A DNA stretch of 62,875 nt from a virus (IMGVR_UViG_3300015245_000040:1-62875); one strand, 5' to 3'. Counted from the first letter of the stretch, positions 48,263 to 56,341 are shown. The notes: generated by a model not told the origin, from the sequence alone. A program made the numbers and translations.

Positions 48263-48416
48263 ACCATTTCATTTTCAATGTCAAATCAATGTCAAATCGT
48301 AGGGTTTTAGGCTGGTTCTTATGATCCAGCTGAGGGAGGCAGAGGGAGGTCAATCTTTGATCTGAGCGAGGCCGAGGCAAAGAAGATTTAATGCATCTTG
48401 AGGGGAGTTGGGATCA
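48263..48416. other. Non-coding gap, end of the skewed segment
   Basis: Two copies of CAATGTCAAAT (48274, 48285 area) and a loose inverted repeat AATCTTTG..CAAAG.AGATT near 48352-48390, possibly the terminator of the RHH gene. Normal trinucleotide use returns from 48297. Confidence 0.4.
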
Positions 48417-48605
48417 TTAGATACTTTTTATCTTCTTCCCTGAGACGATATTGATCTGAGGGGAGGTGGGAGGATTATCTTCCCTGATTCTATCAAGAAC
48501 AATTAATCGAATAAACTCAGATACCGAGCGGCGAGCACGAGCTGCTGCCTCAAATATCCTGTCTTTCTCGTCCTTTTTCACTGAAACACCAATCTGTAAT
48601 GGCAT
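48417..48605 (-). CDS. Ribbon-helix-helix (CopG-like) DNA-binding protein
   Basis: 62 residues: LQIGVSVKKDEKDRIFEAAARARRSVSEFIRLIVLDRIRE fits an RHH fold (strand, helix, turn, helix). Strong AGGAGGG site. Divergent from the DUF3102 gene, so it may repress that promoter. Could serve copy control or lysogeny. Confidence 0.75.
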   Translation of the reverse strand: MPLQIGVSVKKDEKDRIFEAAARARRSVSEFIRLIVLDRIREDNPPTSPQINIVSGKKIKSI

Positions 48606-48617
48606 CTTACCCTCCTA

Positions 48618-48646
48618 TTGACTCCTAATGAACCATATTATATGTT
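48618..48646 (+). promoter_or_regulatory. Sigma70-like promoter for the DUF3102 gene
   Basis: TTGACT (48618-48623), 17-bp spacer, TATGTT (48641-48646). Transcription would start after the first possible ATG at 48618, so the gene start at 48675 is preferred. Confidence 0.5.
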
Positions 48647-48674
48647 CGATAAGTTATACATATTTCTTAACACA

Positions 48675-49322
48675 ATGTCTAGGACTCATATTGAGATGAA
48701 AGACCTACAGACTGCCCGAGTTGGGGAACTTATCAATAAAATCAATTCATCTAGTAGACGAGCGATCATTGAAATCGGAGGTTACCTTACGGAGTTAAAG
48801 AAGATAGTGGGACATGGAAATTGGTTGCCTACACTACAGCGTGAATGGGGTTGGTCTGATAGACAGGCACAAAGATATATGAATGCCTTTGCCACATTTG
48901 GACCAAATACGTCACACGCGCCGGATTTGACCCATATAAATCTGTCAGACAAAACAATATTTCTTCTTGCAGCGCCATCAACTCCTGAAGATATAAGGAT
49001 TAATATCCTTAAACGTGTTGAGGGAGGTGAGAAGATCCGGTATACAGACGTTAAAGATCTTATTCCTAGCAAGAAAATACCTATTGTTAAGGAGGTCAAG
49101 CCTATAATATCCGAGTCCAAGACACCTGTCGTCCCATCATCTAAGCCTAAGATCGAGGTAATGGTACCGAACCCACCGTCCTATAACTGGGACACAGACC
49201 CCAGAACCCTAAAACTCAAGTCCGAGCGTGATCGTCTATTAAAAGACCAGGGGTTATTAGCCAAAATTCGTGCCTCTTTAGACGAATCTGAATGGGATTA
49301 TCTCATGTCCTTGGTTAAATAA
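48675..49322 (+). CDS. DUF3102-type protein
   Basis: 215 residues from MSRTHIEMKDLQTARVGELI. SSRRAIIEIGGYLTELKKIVGHGNWLPTLQREWGWSDRQAQRYMNAF is the DUF3102 signature, found in phage and plasmid proteins beside replication or partition genes. Long Pro/Lys linker, then a C-terminal helix (SERDRLLKDQGLLAKIRASL). No ribosome site before the chosen ATG. Possible role in replication control; not proven. Confidence 0.7.
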   Translation: MSRTHIEMKDLQTARVGELINKINSSSRRAIIEIGGYLTELKKIVGHGNWLPTLQREWGWSDRQAQRYMNAFATFGPNTSHAPDLTHINLSDKTIFLLAAPSTPEDIRINILKRVEGGEKIRYTDVKDLIPSKKIPIVKEVKPIISESKTPVVPSSKPKIEVMVPNPPSYNWDTDPRTLKLKSERDRLLKDQGLLAKIRASLDESEWDYLMSLVK

Positions 49323-49440
49323 CATACGAATAAGGCCGATTACGGAGGTAAAAACCTTAGTAACTTGCATATCTGAACCATTATTTCTCGAGAAATTCCG
49401 TTCTCCAAAGAACACCAGAACACTCTTCATATGCTTCTAA

Positions 49441-49737
49441 TCAATACTCATACTGTGGTCTATACCCACTAGGCGCTTGGTACCTGTACTTAGGGGGAGG
49501 TGACTGTGATCTAGCGGGGTAGGCAACCCTGGGTCTAGGTGGGGCATAATACTCATAAGTCCCAGGCTTATAAACGTCCCCACAGCTCCTACTCCAATAA
49601 CAACTTGGTAACCTTTCCTGATAATCCTGAATAAATTCAATCCCTACCTTAACCTCACTCACATTGGTCTCACCTCCCTTATCTATATTCACAGCATTCG
49701 TAGCCATCAACACAACAATCCCTAACAATCTCATCAT
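49441..49737 (-). CDS. Secreted Tyr/Pro-rich protein
   Basis: 98 residues. Hydrophobic start (MMRLLGIVVLMATNAVNI), a Cys pair (PSCYWSRSCG), then a Pro/Tyr/Arg tail (YEYYAPPRPRVAYPARSQS). The overlapping frame 49437-49640 is less protein-like. Similar in style to 7768-8082. Unknown. Confidence 0.5.
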   Translation of the reverse strand: MMRLLGIVVLMATNAVNIDKGGETNVSEVKVGIEFIQDYQERLPSCYWSRSCGDVYKPGTYEYYAPPRPRVAYPARSQSPPPKYRYQAPSGYRPQYEY

Positions 49738-49800
49738 GATTCAACTCCTTCCTATGGGAGGGCAGTGGGAAAACCTACTACCCCCTATTTCATTATTCTA

Positions 49801-51006
49801 CTACTTATTACCTTGCCCTGTAATCTTACCCATAAACTCAGTCAGGGAGGTGGGAAACCACCACAACGACACAGTATTTGGCACCTTACCATCCCACTTA
49901 TTTGATACGGTCCTGGTAGCCTCAGCTAGAGCCAGCGCCTGTAGAGTCTGTGTATGAGGTGCCATTTGTTGAGCAATCTCAGCTTCTTTTTGTGCCACAT
50001 AGCGTCTATTAATCACGCCCTGCACTGTAGGATCAAATGTAAACGTATCAGCCCACCCAATATACTCCAACGTTATCCCTACATTAATCAGGTAATTACT
50101 GGTCTTTTGTTCTATTTCCTTCATAATCTGTGCTGCCTGTGAATTCCCTTCATCAAAGCTTCTTTTCGTAAACTCATCACACACCAAAGACTGTACCTTG
50201 GACCTGATAGGTCCATCCATAACCTCATTCAATGATCTCCCATAGAAAACACTTGTGAAAATAACCTCTGGCTTAGTTCTATCACCCTGTGGTGGTTTTA
50301 CCCCAAACCTATATAAATATTTAGCTACATTTTCCTCAGAAACTGATGTCCCAATAGCAATCCCTACTGATAAGTTTAATCCTTCCTTTGACTGACACGG
50401 GAAACTCTCATCCTTTGTTGATGTCCCCCTATGACCTTGGCTTACCCATTCCCTGTTGAAGGGAGATCTGTCCACAATTATTAGTCTACCCGTCGGTACA
50501 TAAAAATCTGCCCAGAAAGCACTTCCTGAGAGTTTCGCATGTGGAACCGTAAATCTTTTAGCTGGAATCTTGTTCTGTCTTAAATATTCCTCACTTCCAA
50601 ACCCTGCCTGTGTATCCCTGTTATTCCCTACATCCGGTATGAAGAAAGCACTTTCATTAGGTAATATAAAATATGCTTCCGTATAATCCTGTTTATCATA
50701 ATATGCCTTTGCTGGGGTTGGAATAAATAATATCCCTATTAGAAATAATGGGATTAAGTTCCTGATAATATTTCTTACTGGTTTGTACCAGATCATTGTT
50801 AAAAGTGTTATCATTAAAAGTGAAATCGAGGTGGTAATCCAGGTTGGTAGCGTCATAAATACCTGAGATGTAATATAAGAACTATCACTGTTCTCAAACT
50901 GCTTCCCAGCAGCTTCTGCTGTTAAATTCGTCACATTCGATATTAAAACATTTGCTACCACCCAGAACGCTGTAACTATCAACGTCAGAACTAATCTCGT
51001 TTTCAT
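49801..51006 (-). CDS. SPFH/band-7 domain membrane protein
   Basis: 401 residues. Transmembrane helices at 5-25, 57-77 and 85-103, the last ending with a possible cleavage site (PTPAKAYY). Then an SPFH-type region (KRFTVPHAKLSGSAFWADFY..DRSPFNREWVSQG..EGLNLSVGIAIGTSV..) and a coiled end with EIEQKTSNYLINVGITLEYIGW and RYVAQKEAEIAQQ. Prohibitin/stomatin-type proteins form membrane cages; a phage copy could support membrane-linked replication or superinfection control. Confidence 0.75.
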   Translation of the reverse strand: MKTRLVLTLIVTAFWVVANVLISNVTNLTAEAAGKQFENSDSSYITSQVFMTLPTWITTSISLLMITLLTMIWYKPVRNIIRNLIPLFLIGILFIPTPAKAYYDKQDYTEAYFILPNESAFFIPDVGNNRDTQAGFGSEEYLRQNKIPAKRFTVPHAKLSGSAFWADFYVPTGRLIIVDRSPFNREWVSQGHRGTSTKDESFPCQSKEGLNLSVGIAIGTSVSEENVAKYLYRFGVKPPQGDRTKPEVIFTSVFYGRSLNEVMDGPIRSKVQSLVCDEFTKRSFDEGNSQAAQIMKEIEQKTSNYLINVGITLEYIGWADTFTFDPTVQGVINRRYVAQKEAEIAQQMAPHTQTLQALALAEATRTVSNKWDGKVPNTVSLWWFPTSLTEFMGKITGQGNK

Positions 51007-51083
51007 CTATTCAACTCCTGCCAAGTTATTGAGGTAACTGTTTATTTTACCTGATCTTTGGCTGTTTATCAACCTGTTTCCTT

Positions 51084-51248
51084 TCATAAATCTGTCTGTA
51101 TCCTGATACCATCACAATAGGCCTCCATGATTTGATGATTGGGTTCTACTTCATAAGTTTCTAGAGTTCTGATACATGAGGTTGTTTCCTGGGTCAGCAT
51201 ATAACATCCCTGCTTCCAACAAATCAACAATATCAAGATATGTTCCAT
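51084..51248 (-). CDS. Small ORF, unknown
   Basis: 54 residues, MEHILILLICWKQGCYMLTQ.., with a hydrophobic start. Ribosome site is poor (AATAGGCG). Lies in a gap otherwise without genes. Low certainty. Confidence 0.35.
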   Translation of the reverse strand: MEHILILLICWKQGCYMLTQETTSCIRTLETYEVEPNHQIMEAYCDGIRIQTDL

Positions 51249-51296
51249 CGCCTATTTTCCTTTAGTCTGAACTATCCCCCTGGATGTCATCTTTTA

Positions 51297-51464
51297 TTAC
51301 CAAGCCCCATAATATAGGTTTTTCTTCCTTAAAATATACTCAATCTTGGCATCCAGATACCTATCTATTGCTTCTACTTTGTCCTTACCTGTCACTTGTA
51401 AAACCTGGTCCCTTGCTATGGCAAGTTCCTCTTCACACTCCTTAATAGTTTTCTGTATCACCAT
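51297..51464 (-). CDS. Small helical protein
   Basis: 55 residues, MVIQKTIKECEEELAIARDQ.., after a strong AAGGAGAG site. Charged helices, end KKNLYYGAW. Unknown but gene-like. Confidence 0.55.
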   Translation of the reverse strand: MVIQKTIKECEEELAIARDQVLQVTGKDKVEAIDRYLDAKIEYILRKKNLYYGAW

Positions 51465-51518
51465 CTTTGCTCTCCTTTTTGGTATCAGGGGGCTGTATTC
51501 CTACACCCCCCTCTGTTG

Positions 51519-51764
51519 TCACTTGTTCAACAAACAGTCCACCCAGGCAATCACTACTATCTTGCGGCAGTCATCATCACCATCCTTGATCATCTTATCC
51601 TGATACTTGCCCTCATACTCAAAGTCATTGGTCTCAAAAACCTGTTCCGGTTCCATATCAATAAACTCACCCGACAATCTGGTGACGTTAGGGCCTTGAT
51701 CTAACGTGACCGTGGCATCCTGATCACAAGTCTTCAATAACTCGATCAATTCCTTGACTTTCAT
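51519..51764 (-). CDS. Small acidic protein
   Basis: 81 residues. KELIELLKTCDQDATVTLDQ, then a beta part and VVIAWVDCLLNK. Start box TGAAAGGGTAAGCACATG. This helix-beta opening is common in small phage proteins; function unknown. Confidence 0.6.
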   Translation of the reverse strand: MKVKELIELLKTCDQDATVTLDQGPNVTRLSGEFIDMEPEQVFETNDFEYEGKYQDKMIKDGDDDCRKIVVIAWVDCLLNK

Positions 51765-51856
51765 GTGCTTACCCTTTCATCTGAACTATATACTATAAAT
51801 AATCAGGCTAGATCATACACCTTGTATCTGTGGGGTTTCAGCCCTTTTCCCTTTGT

Positions 51857-52162
51857 TTAGTCCATCCTTGATATGAGGTATGATCCATCCTTCTGAATAA
51901 TTGCTACCCAGGCATACTGGAATAATATAATTCTTTCTTGTCTAAGGTCTGTCTCAGCAATGGCCTTGGTGGGAGGATCACCTGGATACTTCAACGTCAG
52001 GACTGTTAAATCCAATGTAAACCCCGGTAATGAATGCCAACCCGAGATATAATTACTATTAAACTGTTCCTTGGCTGGCCTTGGATCATTTTCATCAAGA
52101 AAACTTGGGATGAATCCCAGCATTTCTATTGTTGCTTTCTGATGCAATAGTTTCCATATCAT
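51857..52162 (-). CDS. Small unknown protein
   Basis: 101 residues from MIWKLLHQKATIEMLGFIPS; start fixed by TTGAAAGGGCAAACAAC-ATG, which the longer frame (52204) ignores. Beta-rich second half (FQYAWVAIIQKDGSYLI). Confidence 0.55.
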   Translation of the reverse strand: MIWKLLHQKATIEMLGFIPSFLDENDPRPAKEQFNSNYISGWHSLPGFTLDLTVLTLKYPGDPPTKAIAETDLRQERIILFQYAWVAIIQKDGSYLISRMD

Positions 52163-52216
52163 GTTGTTTGCCCTTTCAATGTAAAAAGGTGGTATTTCTA
52201 CCACCTTTATTAAACC

Positions 52217-52462
52217 CTATGCCTGCTTCAAAAATTCCCACACAGCAGCCAATGCCGCTGCCTCGGAATTAAACGGTCCATCCGTATAACTGAATGAACT
52301 TACCCACCACGGCCATGGTCCAGGGGGATCATTATCATTGATATCCTTCTGAGCTTGGCTTGGTTCCTGGTAAACACTGATAGTAGCCACAGCGTCATAA
52401 TCATCACTGATCATAATGTTCAGTGCTATGGTTTCTTTGATAATCTCTGAAACCGTTTTCAT
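52217..52462 (-). CDS. Small unknown protein
   Basis: 81 residues with the AAGGGCAAGCAC-ATG start box. SSFSYTDGPFNSEAAALAAVWEFLK closes the protein; similar aromatic-then-helix ends occur in 54652, 54957 and 58117 products (a displayed-value domain of unknown function). Confidence 0.55.
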   Translation of the reverse strand: MKTVSEIIKETIALNIMISDDYDAVATISVYQEPSQAQKDINDNDPPGPWPWWVSSFSYTDGPFNSEAAALAAVWEFLKQA

Positions 52463-52580
52463 GTGCTTGCCCTTACTTTGATTTCAACCATACCAGTATA
52501 TTTATTTCATCAGAAATTGATAGGTGTTTCCTTTGATTTGTGTTGTTATTTGCTTGTCAACATATGAAAGGGCCAAAACC

Positions 52581-52937
52581 ATGTCACTGATCTTACCCCG
52601 TCGTAATTTCCTGATTGGCTTGGCTGCTGGGATTGCAGCCCCCTGTATCATTAAAACTGGACTGATGGATATCAATAGCCTGAGAAATAGGCTGGTGGTA
52701 GCTTTCAAATATAGGGGAAGCTCATCTATAAACTACCAGGAATCCCTGCTCAATATGAAGACCTTCATTTCCTCACTTGATTATGAAGTATGGAAATATG
52801 GCCATGAAGGAAATGAATATTCACTGCAGCGACGTGAAATCACCATACCCAATCATTACCTCAGAATCCCTGATACGAAATGGAGTTTAAAGCGAACAAT
52901 AGCTATTATCACCCAAGACTATAACCGTTCACTGTAA
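52581..52937 (+). CDS. Secreted or anchored protein with Tat-like signal
   Basis: 118 residues from MSLILPRRNFLIGLAAGIAA: twin-arginine motif RRNFL before a hydrophobic core. Start box ATGAAAGGGCCAAAACC-ATG. The mature part is basic and unrecognised. Followed by a terminator. Confidence 0.6.
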   Translation: MSLILPRRNFLIGLAAGIAAPCIIKTGLMDINSLRNRLVVAFKYRGSSSINYQESLLNMKTFISSLDYEVWKYGHEGNEYSLQRREITIPNHYLRIPDTKWSLKRTIAIITQDYNRSL

Positions 52938-52954
52938 TACACCACTTAACCTCA

Positions 52955-52981
52955 AGGGGGACAGTCATTGTCCCTCTTTTT
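52955..52981 (+). terminator. Intrinsic terminator
   Basis: GGGGGACA-GTCAT-TGTCCCTC followed by TTTTT. Confidence 0.8.
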
Positions 52982-53004
52982 ATCTATTTAATTAATTCAG
53001 AAAA

Positions 53005-53039
53005 CCATATATCACCTTTAACAGTGAGGTGATATATGG
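53005..53039 (+). promoter_or_regulatory. Hairpin enclosing ribosome site and start codon
   Basis: CCATATATCACC (53005-53016) and GGTGATATATGG (53028-53039) form a 12-bp perfect stem. GAGGTGA and the ATG at 53036 are both in the 3' arm, so translation of the next gene should need the stem to open. Confidence 0.75.
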
Positions 53040-53794
53040 ACCCAGATCAATTCCTTGATATGATCATTGATGATTTCTTCAGGTTCCTGGCCCTAGGGAT
53101 CATGATCTTCTTATTATATAAATGGATCATGTTCCTGGTTTCTATCTACCGTAATAAACTGTTGATCGATGCCTTTGCACTGCAAGTTTCAGATGAAATT
53201 ATCCGAATGGATATCAATTCCCCCATAGGACGGTCCGAGAAAATGCAAAATACCATGGCCCAATTTACTGTTGATGGATTGGCCCGTGTCATGCACGAAC
53301 AAGGTAATAGCCTCTTCTATTCAGGCGGTGATGAAGCTGAGGTCTTGTCTAAAGTAGCTGATGCTGTTCATTCTTATAATGAAAAGAAAATCAGTTCATT
53401 TCTATATGAACGAACTACACTACGTTGGTGTATTGACGGCCTTGATTCTTTAATTGGAGATCATTTTTCCATTGAAAGTGCCTGGTCTAAAGGGGTTCGT
53501 TACCTCAATAGGTTTATAGATGAAGAAAAACGTAATGATTTACCTTTTATCCCTAGTTATTTGAAACTACTTAGATTACCTCATAATTTCCATCACCCTG
53601 ATTTCAATGATCGTGCCAAGGTTGTAATGAACAGGTCTTCACCTAAGGGCTATTTAAGTCTATTTATTGCCTGTAAATTCTTTACTTATAGAAGTAAACT
53701 TCGTCTATTTAATTTAAGGGGTGAAGATGCGTGGAAAGAAATACGTCGGTTCAAAGCCTCAACAATAGATTATGAAACCCTGAAACGTGATTAG
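53036..53794 (+). CDS. Membrane-anchored protein, unknown
   Basis: 252 residues. One long transmembrane segment at 17-40 (FRFLALGIMIFLLYKWIMFL), then a cytosolic-like helical domain with FSIESAWSKGVRYLNRFI and a basic C-terminus. Not recognised. Its start is held in a hairpin. Confidence 0.55.
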   Translation: MDPDQFLDMIIDDFFRFLALGIMIFLLYKWIMFLVSIYRNKLLIDAFALQVSDEIIRMDINSPIGRSEKMQNTMAQFTVDGLARVMHEQGNSLFYSGGDEAEVLSKVADAVHSYNEKKISSFLYERTTLRWCIDGLDSLIGDHFSIESAWSKGVRYLNRFIDEEKRNDLPFIPSYLKLLRLPHNFHHPDFNDRAKVVMNRSSPKGYLSLFIACKFFTYRSKLRLFNLRGEDAWKEIRRFKASTIDYETLKRD

Positions 53795-54012
53795 GTTTTC
53801 TTTAGTTTCTCATGTAACCAGTCGGCTAGCGCCTGAGCTTGTTCCTTGTTTATCGTAATCATCGCACTTACATAATCATCTATTGCCCCACTTACTGAAT
53901 TAACTTCTACATAAAAGGTATCTTTTCCAGCGATAACCGTTAGATCATCGTCTGGGTTCTCATAACTGTCAATGACAATCTTATTCTGATTTACATCTAC
54001 TTTATTCATCAA
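53791..54012 (-). CDS. Small acidic/beta protein
   Basis: 73 residues; NKEQAQALADWLHEKLKK end and a beta front. Overlaps the convergent gene by 4 nt. Unknown. Confidence 0.5.
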   Translation of the reverse strand: MMNKVDVNQNKIVIDSYENPDDDLTVIAGKDTFYVEVNSVSGAIDDYVSAMITINKEQAQALADWLHEKLKKT

Positions 54013-54029
54013 CCATTTCCTTCCATTTA

Positions 54030-54272
54030 TTAAGTATCATACTTGCCCCTCGATTTCTTTGGCCTGACATGATCAAAATCAGGGTTCTTCAGATCCAGAT
54101 CATAGTTCTTTGCTTCATTAAGGCGTTTAGCCAAATGAGATAACACATGATCTACTGTTATCCCACGTCCTTCCCAGATTACGCCATCAATAGCCGTGAT
54201 GGCTACTGCCGGAGTATGTGGATCTTGCTTGAACATCCCATCGTCGCTACCCCATATGACGATCAATTTCAT
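54030..54272 (-). CDS. Small unknown protein
   Basis: 80 residues. MKLIVIWGSDDGMF.. then VDHVLSHLAKRLNEAKNYDL and a basic tail. Unknown. Confidence 0.5.
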   Translation of the reverse strand: MKLIVIWGSDDGMFKQDPHTPAVAITAIDGVIWEGRGITVDHVLSHLAKRLNEAKNYDLDLKNPDFDHVRPKKSRGKYDT

Positions 54273-54292
54273 TTATTTTCCCCCTGTTTGTT

Positions 54293-54316
54293 GGGGCTGA
54301 TATTTCTATCAGCCCC
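54293..54316 (-). terminator. Intergenic hairpin
   Basis: GGGGCTGA and TCAGCCCC around TATTTCTA, between two minus-strand genes, with part of the stem before the stop at 54323. Confidence 0.6.
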
Positions 54317-54322
54317 TGATTC

Positions 54323-54592
54323 TCAGTAACCGCCACGCTCAGCCCGATCAGAGCACGCATCACATCTATAGCCTTGTACGCGGTCAGCAGGGGTCAGGCA
54401 GTTCTCAGTGCCACACTCAGGGCACGGCAGATTGCGGGGGTTGTCAGGGGTGGCTGCCCGTAACGCCGAATTGCCCCCTGGGTCAGCGAACTGAGGTTCA
54501 TTTTCCCAGTTATCATCTTCAGAGTCATCATAGGGATCTTCATCATCAAAATTGTTCCAGTCATCCCCATCATAGCTATAAATGTCAGACAT
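54323..54592 (-). CDS. Acidic zinc-ribbon protein
   Basis: 89 residues. A very acidic first half (YDGDDWNNFDDEDPYDDSED) and a C-terminal zinc motif CPECGTENCLT..GYRCDACSD. Start box TGAAAGGGCAAAACC-ATG, placed in a hairpin (54599-54619). Confidence 0.6.
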   Translation of the reverse strand: MSDIYSYDGDDWNNFDDEDPYDDSEDDNWENEPQFADPGGNSALRAATPDNPRNLPCPECGTENCLTPADRVQGYRCDACSDRAERGGY

Positions 54593-54598
54593 GGTTTT

Positions 54599-54619
54599 GC
54601 CCTTTCATGCTTGAAGGGC
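54599..54619 (-). promoter_or_regulatory. Leader hairpin over the start box
   Basis: On the minus strand GCCCTTCA pairs with TGAAAGGGC (one bulge), enclosing AGCA. The box is the ribosome site of the acidic zinc-ribbon gene. Confidence 0.5.
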
Positions 54620-54651
54620 GGCAAACAATTGCCGCCCTCATCAACGGGTAT

Positions 54652-54897
54652 TCAGTCAAAGCAACACTTGGCAGCATCATTGGCCGCCTCACCCCGGCCG
54701 GCAAAAGGGCCGCTAGGCATGACAACGGTTTCAGGGCTGAGCGTGCCCGTATCGTCATCAACTGCCCGGTGCCAATACCAGCCAGTTTTCAGGTTTTGAA
54801 ACCGCTCATCAGATACTGCCCACGGGCAGCGGTCATGAGCAAAAACCAGGATTTCAGTGCCCTGACCGTCATCACTCAAAAGCCAGATATTAACCAT
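54652..54897 (-). CDS. Small unknown protein
   Basis: 81 residues, MVNIWLLSDDGQGTEILVFA.., ending PSGPFAGRGEAANDAAKCCF. The PSGPFA..EAA.DAA end recurs in 58117-58416 (HGPFADSKAAYRAACEAL), so the two are related. Start box GTGAAAGGGCAAGCATATG. Its sequence is almost free of AGA/CGA/GGA/TCT/TCC/TCG. Confidence 0.6.
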   Translation of the reverse strand: MVNIWLLSDDGQGTEILVFAHDRCPWAVSDERFQNLKTGWYWHRAVDDDTGTLSPETVVMPSGPFAGRGEAANDAAKCCFD

Positions 54898-54956
54898 ATG
54901 CTTGCCCTTTCACGTGAAAAAATACCTTGCTAGTATTTCATAGCCCTATGGAAACA

Positions 54957-55238
54957 TCACTTGTAATCCCAGTTTGCAGTGGCCCAGTCTGACACCAAAC
55001 TAAAAGCTTCACGATAACAAATTTCTACGGTCTTGTAAGGACCACACCAACCATCAAAATCTTCATCACCATCCGGATCAGGCACTGGAACACCATTTTG
55101 ATCCACTTGCTGGTAATACCATGTATCACCCTGCTCTACAAATGAATGATGCTGTTCCAATAAGAATGACCATTTCCTGGTATAAGTATGAGGAAGTGCA
55201 GTGTGAATCCCTTCATTAATAATAATTGCTCGCGGCAT
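54957..55238 (-). CDS. Small unknown protein of the same display family
   Basis: 93 residues from MPRAIIINEGIHTALP, preceded by GAGGT; the frame could start 4 codons earlier. WYYQQVDQNGVPVPDPDGDEDFDG.. CGPYKTVEICYREAFSLV has the same beta-then-helix end as its relatives. Unknown. Confidence 0.55.
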   Translation of the reverse strand: MPRAIIINEGIHTALPHTYTRKWSFLLEQHHSFVEQGDTWYYQQVDQNGVPVPDPDGDEDFDGWCGPYKTVEICYREAFSLVSDWATANWDYK

Positions 55239-55314
55239 CTCATACCTCACTTTTAAGGGTTACTGGTGCGGGTTTGTGAGGGCTAGGGTTGTTATAGCCC
55301 CCACATGGTTTACC

Positions 55315-55518
55315 TTACCCTTGGGCCGCTACAGGGGCGTTTTCTGCCGGTGTGAGGGCCTTAATCAGCATATCAGCCAGCCAGTTTGCGTTCTGCGTGG
55401 TAGGCTCGTTGAGCATAGCCAGCGCTACACGGTTGATAAATTCATCAGAGGTCAAATAACCGCTATCATATTTGGTCAAAAAATCCTGACAAGCCAACAT
55501 CAGCAGTGATTGTTCCAT
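55315..55518 (-). CDS. Small helical protein
   Basis: 67 residues with the TGAAAGGGCAAGTTTTATG start box. MEQSLLMLACQDFLTKYDSG.. FINRVALAMLNEP. Unknown. Confidence 0.55.
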   Translation of the reverse strand: MEQSLLMLACQDFLTKYDSGYLTSDEFINRVALAMLNEPTTQNANWLADMLIKALTPAENAPVAAQG

Positions 55519-55596
55519 AAAACTTGCCCTTTCATGTGGTTGCCCTCAAAACACTGTTTATTGTAATGAGTTGCCTGGATCATTCAATGATTATCC

Positions 55597-55794
55597 TCAC
55601 TCATAATCATCTATAGTTCCATTGTTATTCAGGATCCAGTTCCTGGCATCCTGCAGTGCAGCCTCCCTGTTGACATATTTAAGCACCGACGTATCACCAG
55701 AACCTGCCAATCTGACACCTCTCAAGTTGGTCACTTCCCACATCCAATGTGATCCTGACTTCCATACCTTGAAATGCATCTTTATTTTAGCCAT
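55597..55794 (-). CDS. Small unknown protein, YegP-like flavour
   Basis: 65 residues from MAKIKMHFKVWKSGSHWMWE; start box TGAAAGGGGGAAAAATC-ATG. WMWEVTNLRGVRLAGSGD..REAALQDARNWIL resembles one DUF1508/YegP repeat, but too short to be sure. Confidence 0.5.
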   Translation of the reverse strand: MAKIKMHFKVWKSGSHWMWEVTNLRGVRLAGSGDTSVLKYVNREAALQDARNWILNNNGTIDDYE

Positions 55795-55850
55795 GATTTT
55801 TCCCCCTTTCAGAATGCAAAAAGGCTGGCATTTCTGCCAGCCTTTGATTG

Positions 55851-56225
55851 TCATCCTGCGACATAGTCCTCATTCTCATAGTTCTCATCATAGGCTTCTT
55901 GCATGATCCCCATACCCACATTCAGGCTTGAGGTAAAAACATCAGCCATTTCGCTGCTACCCTCATTGCTGTCACCCACATGATCGGCAATGCTGACACA
56001 ATGGTAAAACATCTGCTGGGCCGGTATTGCCAGTATGACTGCAATTTCTTCACCGGGCTCCAGCCGTGGGCATATGAGAGTCAGTTCTTCACCCGTTTCA
56101 TGGTGAAATACCCAAACTGTACTGATCTGAGGGTTACCATAAACAAGTTTCCACCCCCTGGCTTCGGTCAGCATGATCTCACCATTTTCTTCACCCTTGA
56201 GTACCGGCATCTGGAACTTTGCCAT
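55851..56225 (-). CDS. Unknown protein
   Basis: 124 residues, MAKFQMPVLKGEENGEIML.., beta-rich, acidic end (YDENYENEDYVAG). Start box AAAGGGCAATCTC-ATG. Not recognised. Confidence 0.55.
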   Translation of the reverse strand: MAKFQMPVLKGEENGEIMLTEARGWKLVYGNPQISTVWVFHHETGEELTLICPRLEPGEEIAVILAIPAQQMFYHCVSIADHVGDSNEGSSEMADVFTSSLNVGMGIMQEAYDENYENEDYVAG

Positions 56226-56304
56226 GAGATTGCCCTTTGGTTAGGTTCAACTAAGCCTCATTAGTATAATGATTTCAGCAGAAAATGATATTAATTTCTT
56301 GAAA

Positions 56305-56341
56305 TTGCCCTCATACTGACAGGGTTCAAGTGAAAGGGCAA
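56305..56341 (+). promoter_or_regulatory. Leader hairpin over the start box
   Basis: TTGCCCT (56305-56311) pairs with AGGGCAA at the end of TGAAAGGGCAA (56331-56341), before the ATG at 56346. Confidence 0.5.

Larger units (their letters stand above)
44746..48298. other. Segment with all GA as TGA and all TC as TCA
   Basis: Checked line by line: in these 3.55 kb no AGA, CGA, GGA, TCT, TCC or TCG is present, in genes, leaders or gaps. The last break on the left is TCC at 44743-44745, the first on the right TCG at 48297-48299. About 70 TGA/TCA sites lie in the 45221-46375 gene alone by hand count. The limit acts on double-stranded sequence since the two sets are reverse complements. Confidence 0.9.

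Noticed and set aside
44746-48298. Simple GC bias or codon bias as the cause of the missing trinucleotides
   Set aside because: TGA and TCA are abundant while GGA, CGA, TCC and TCG are absent, non-coding parts obey too, and GC-rich GGA/CGA should be favoured by GC bias.
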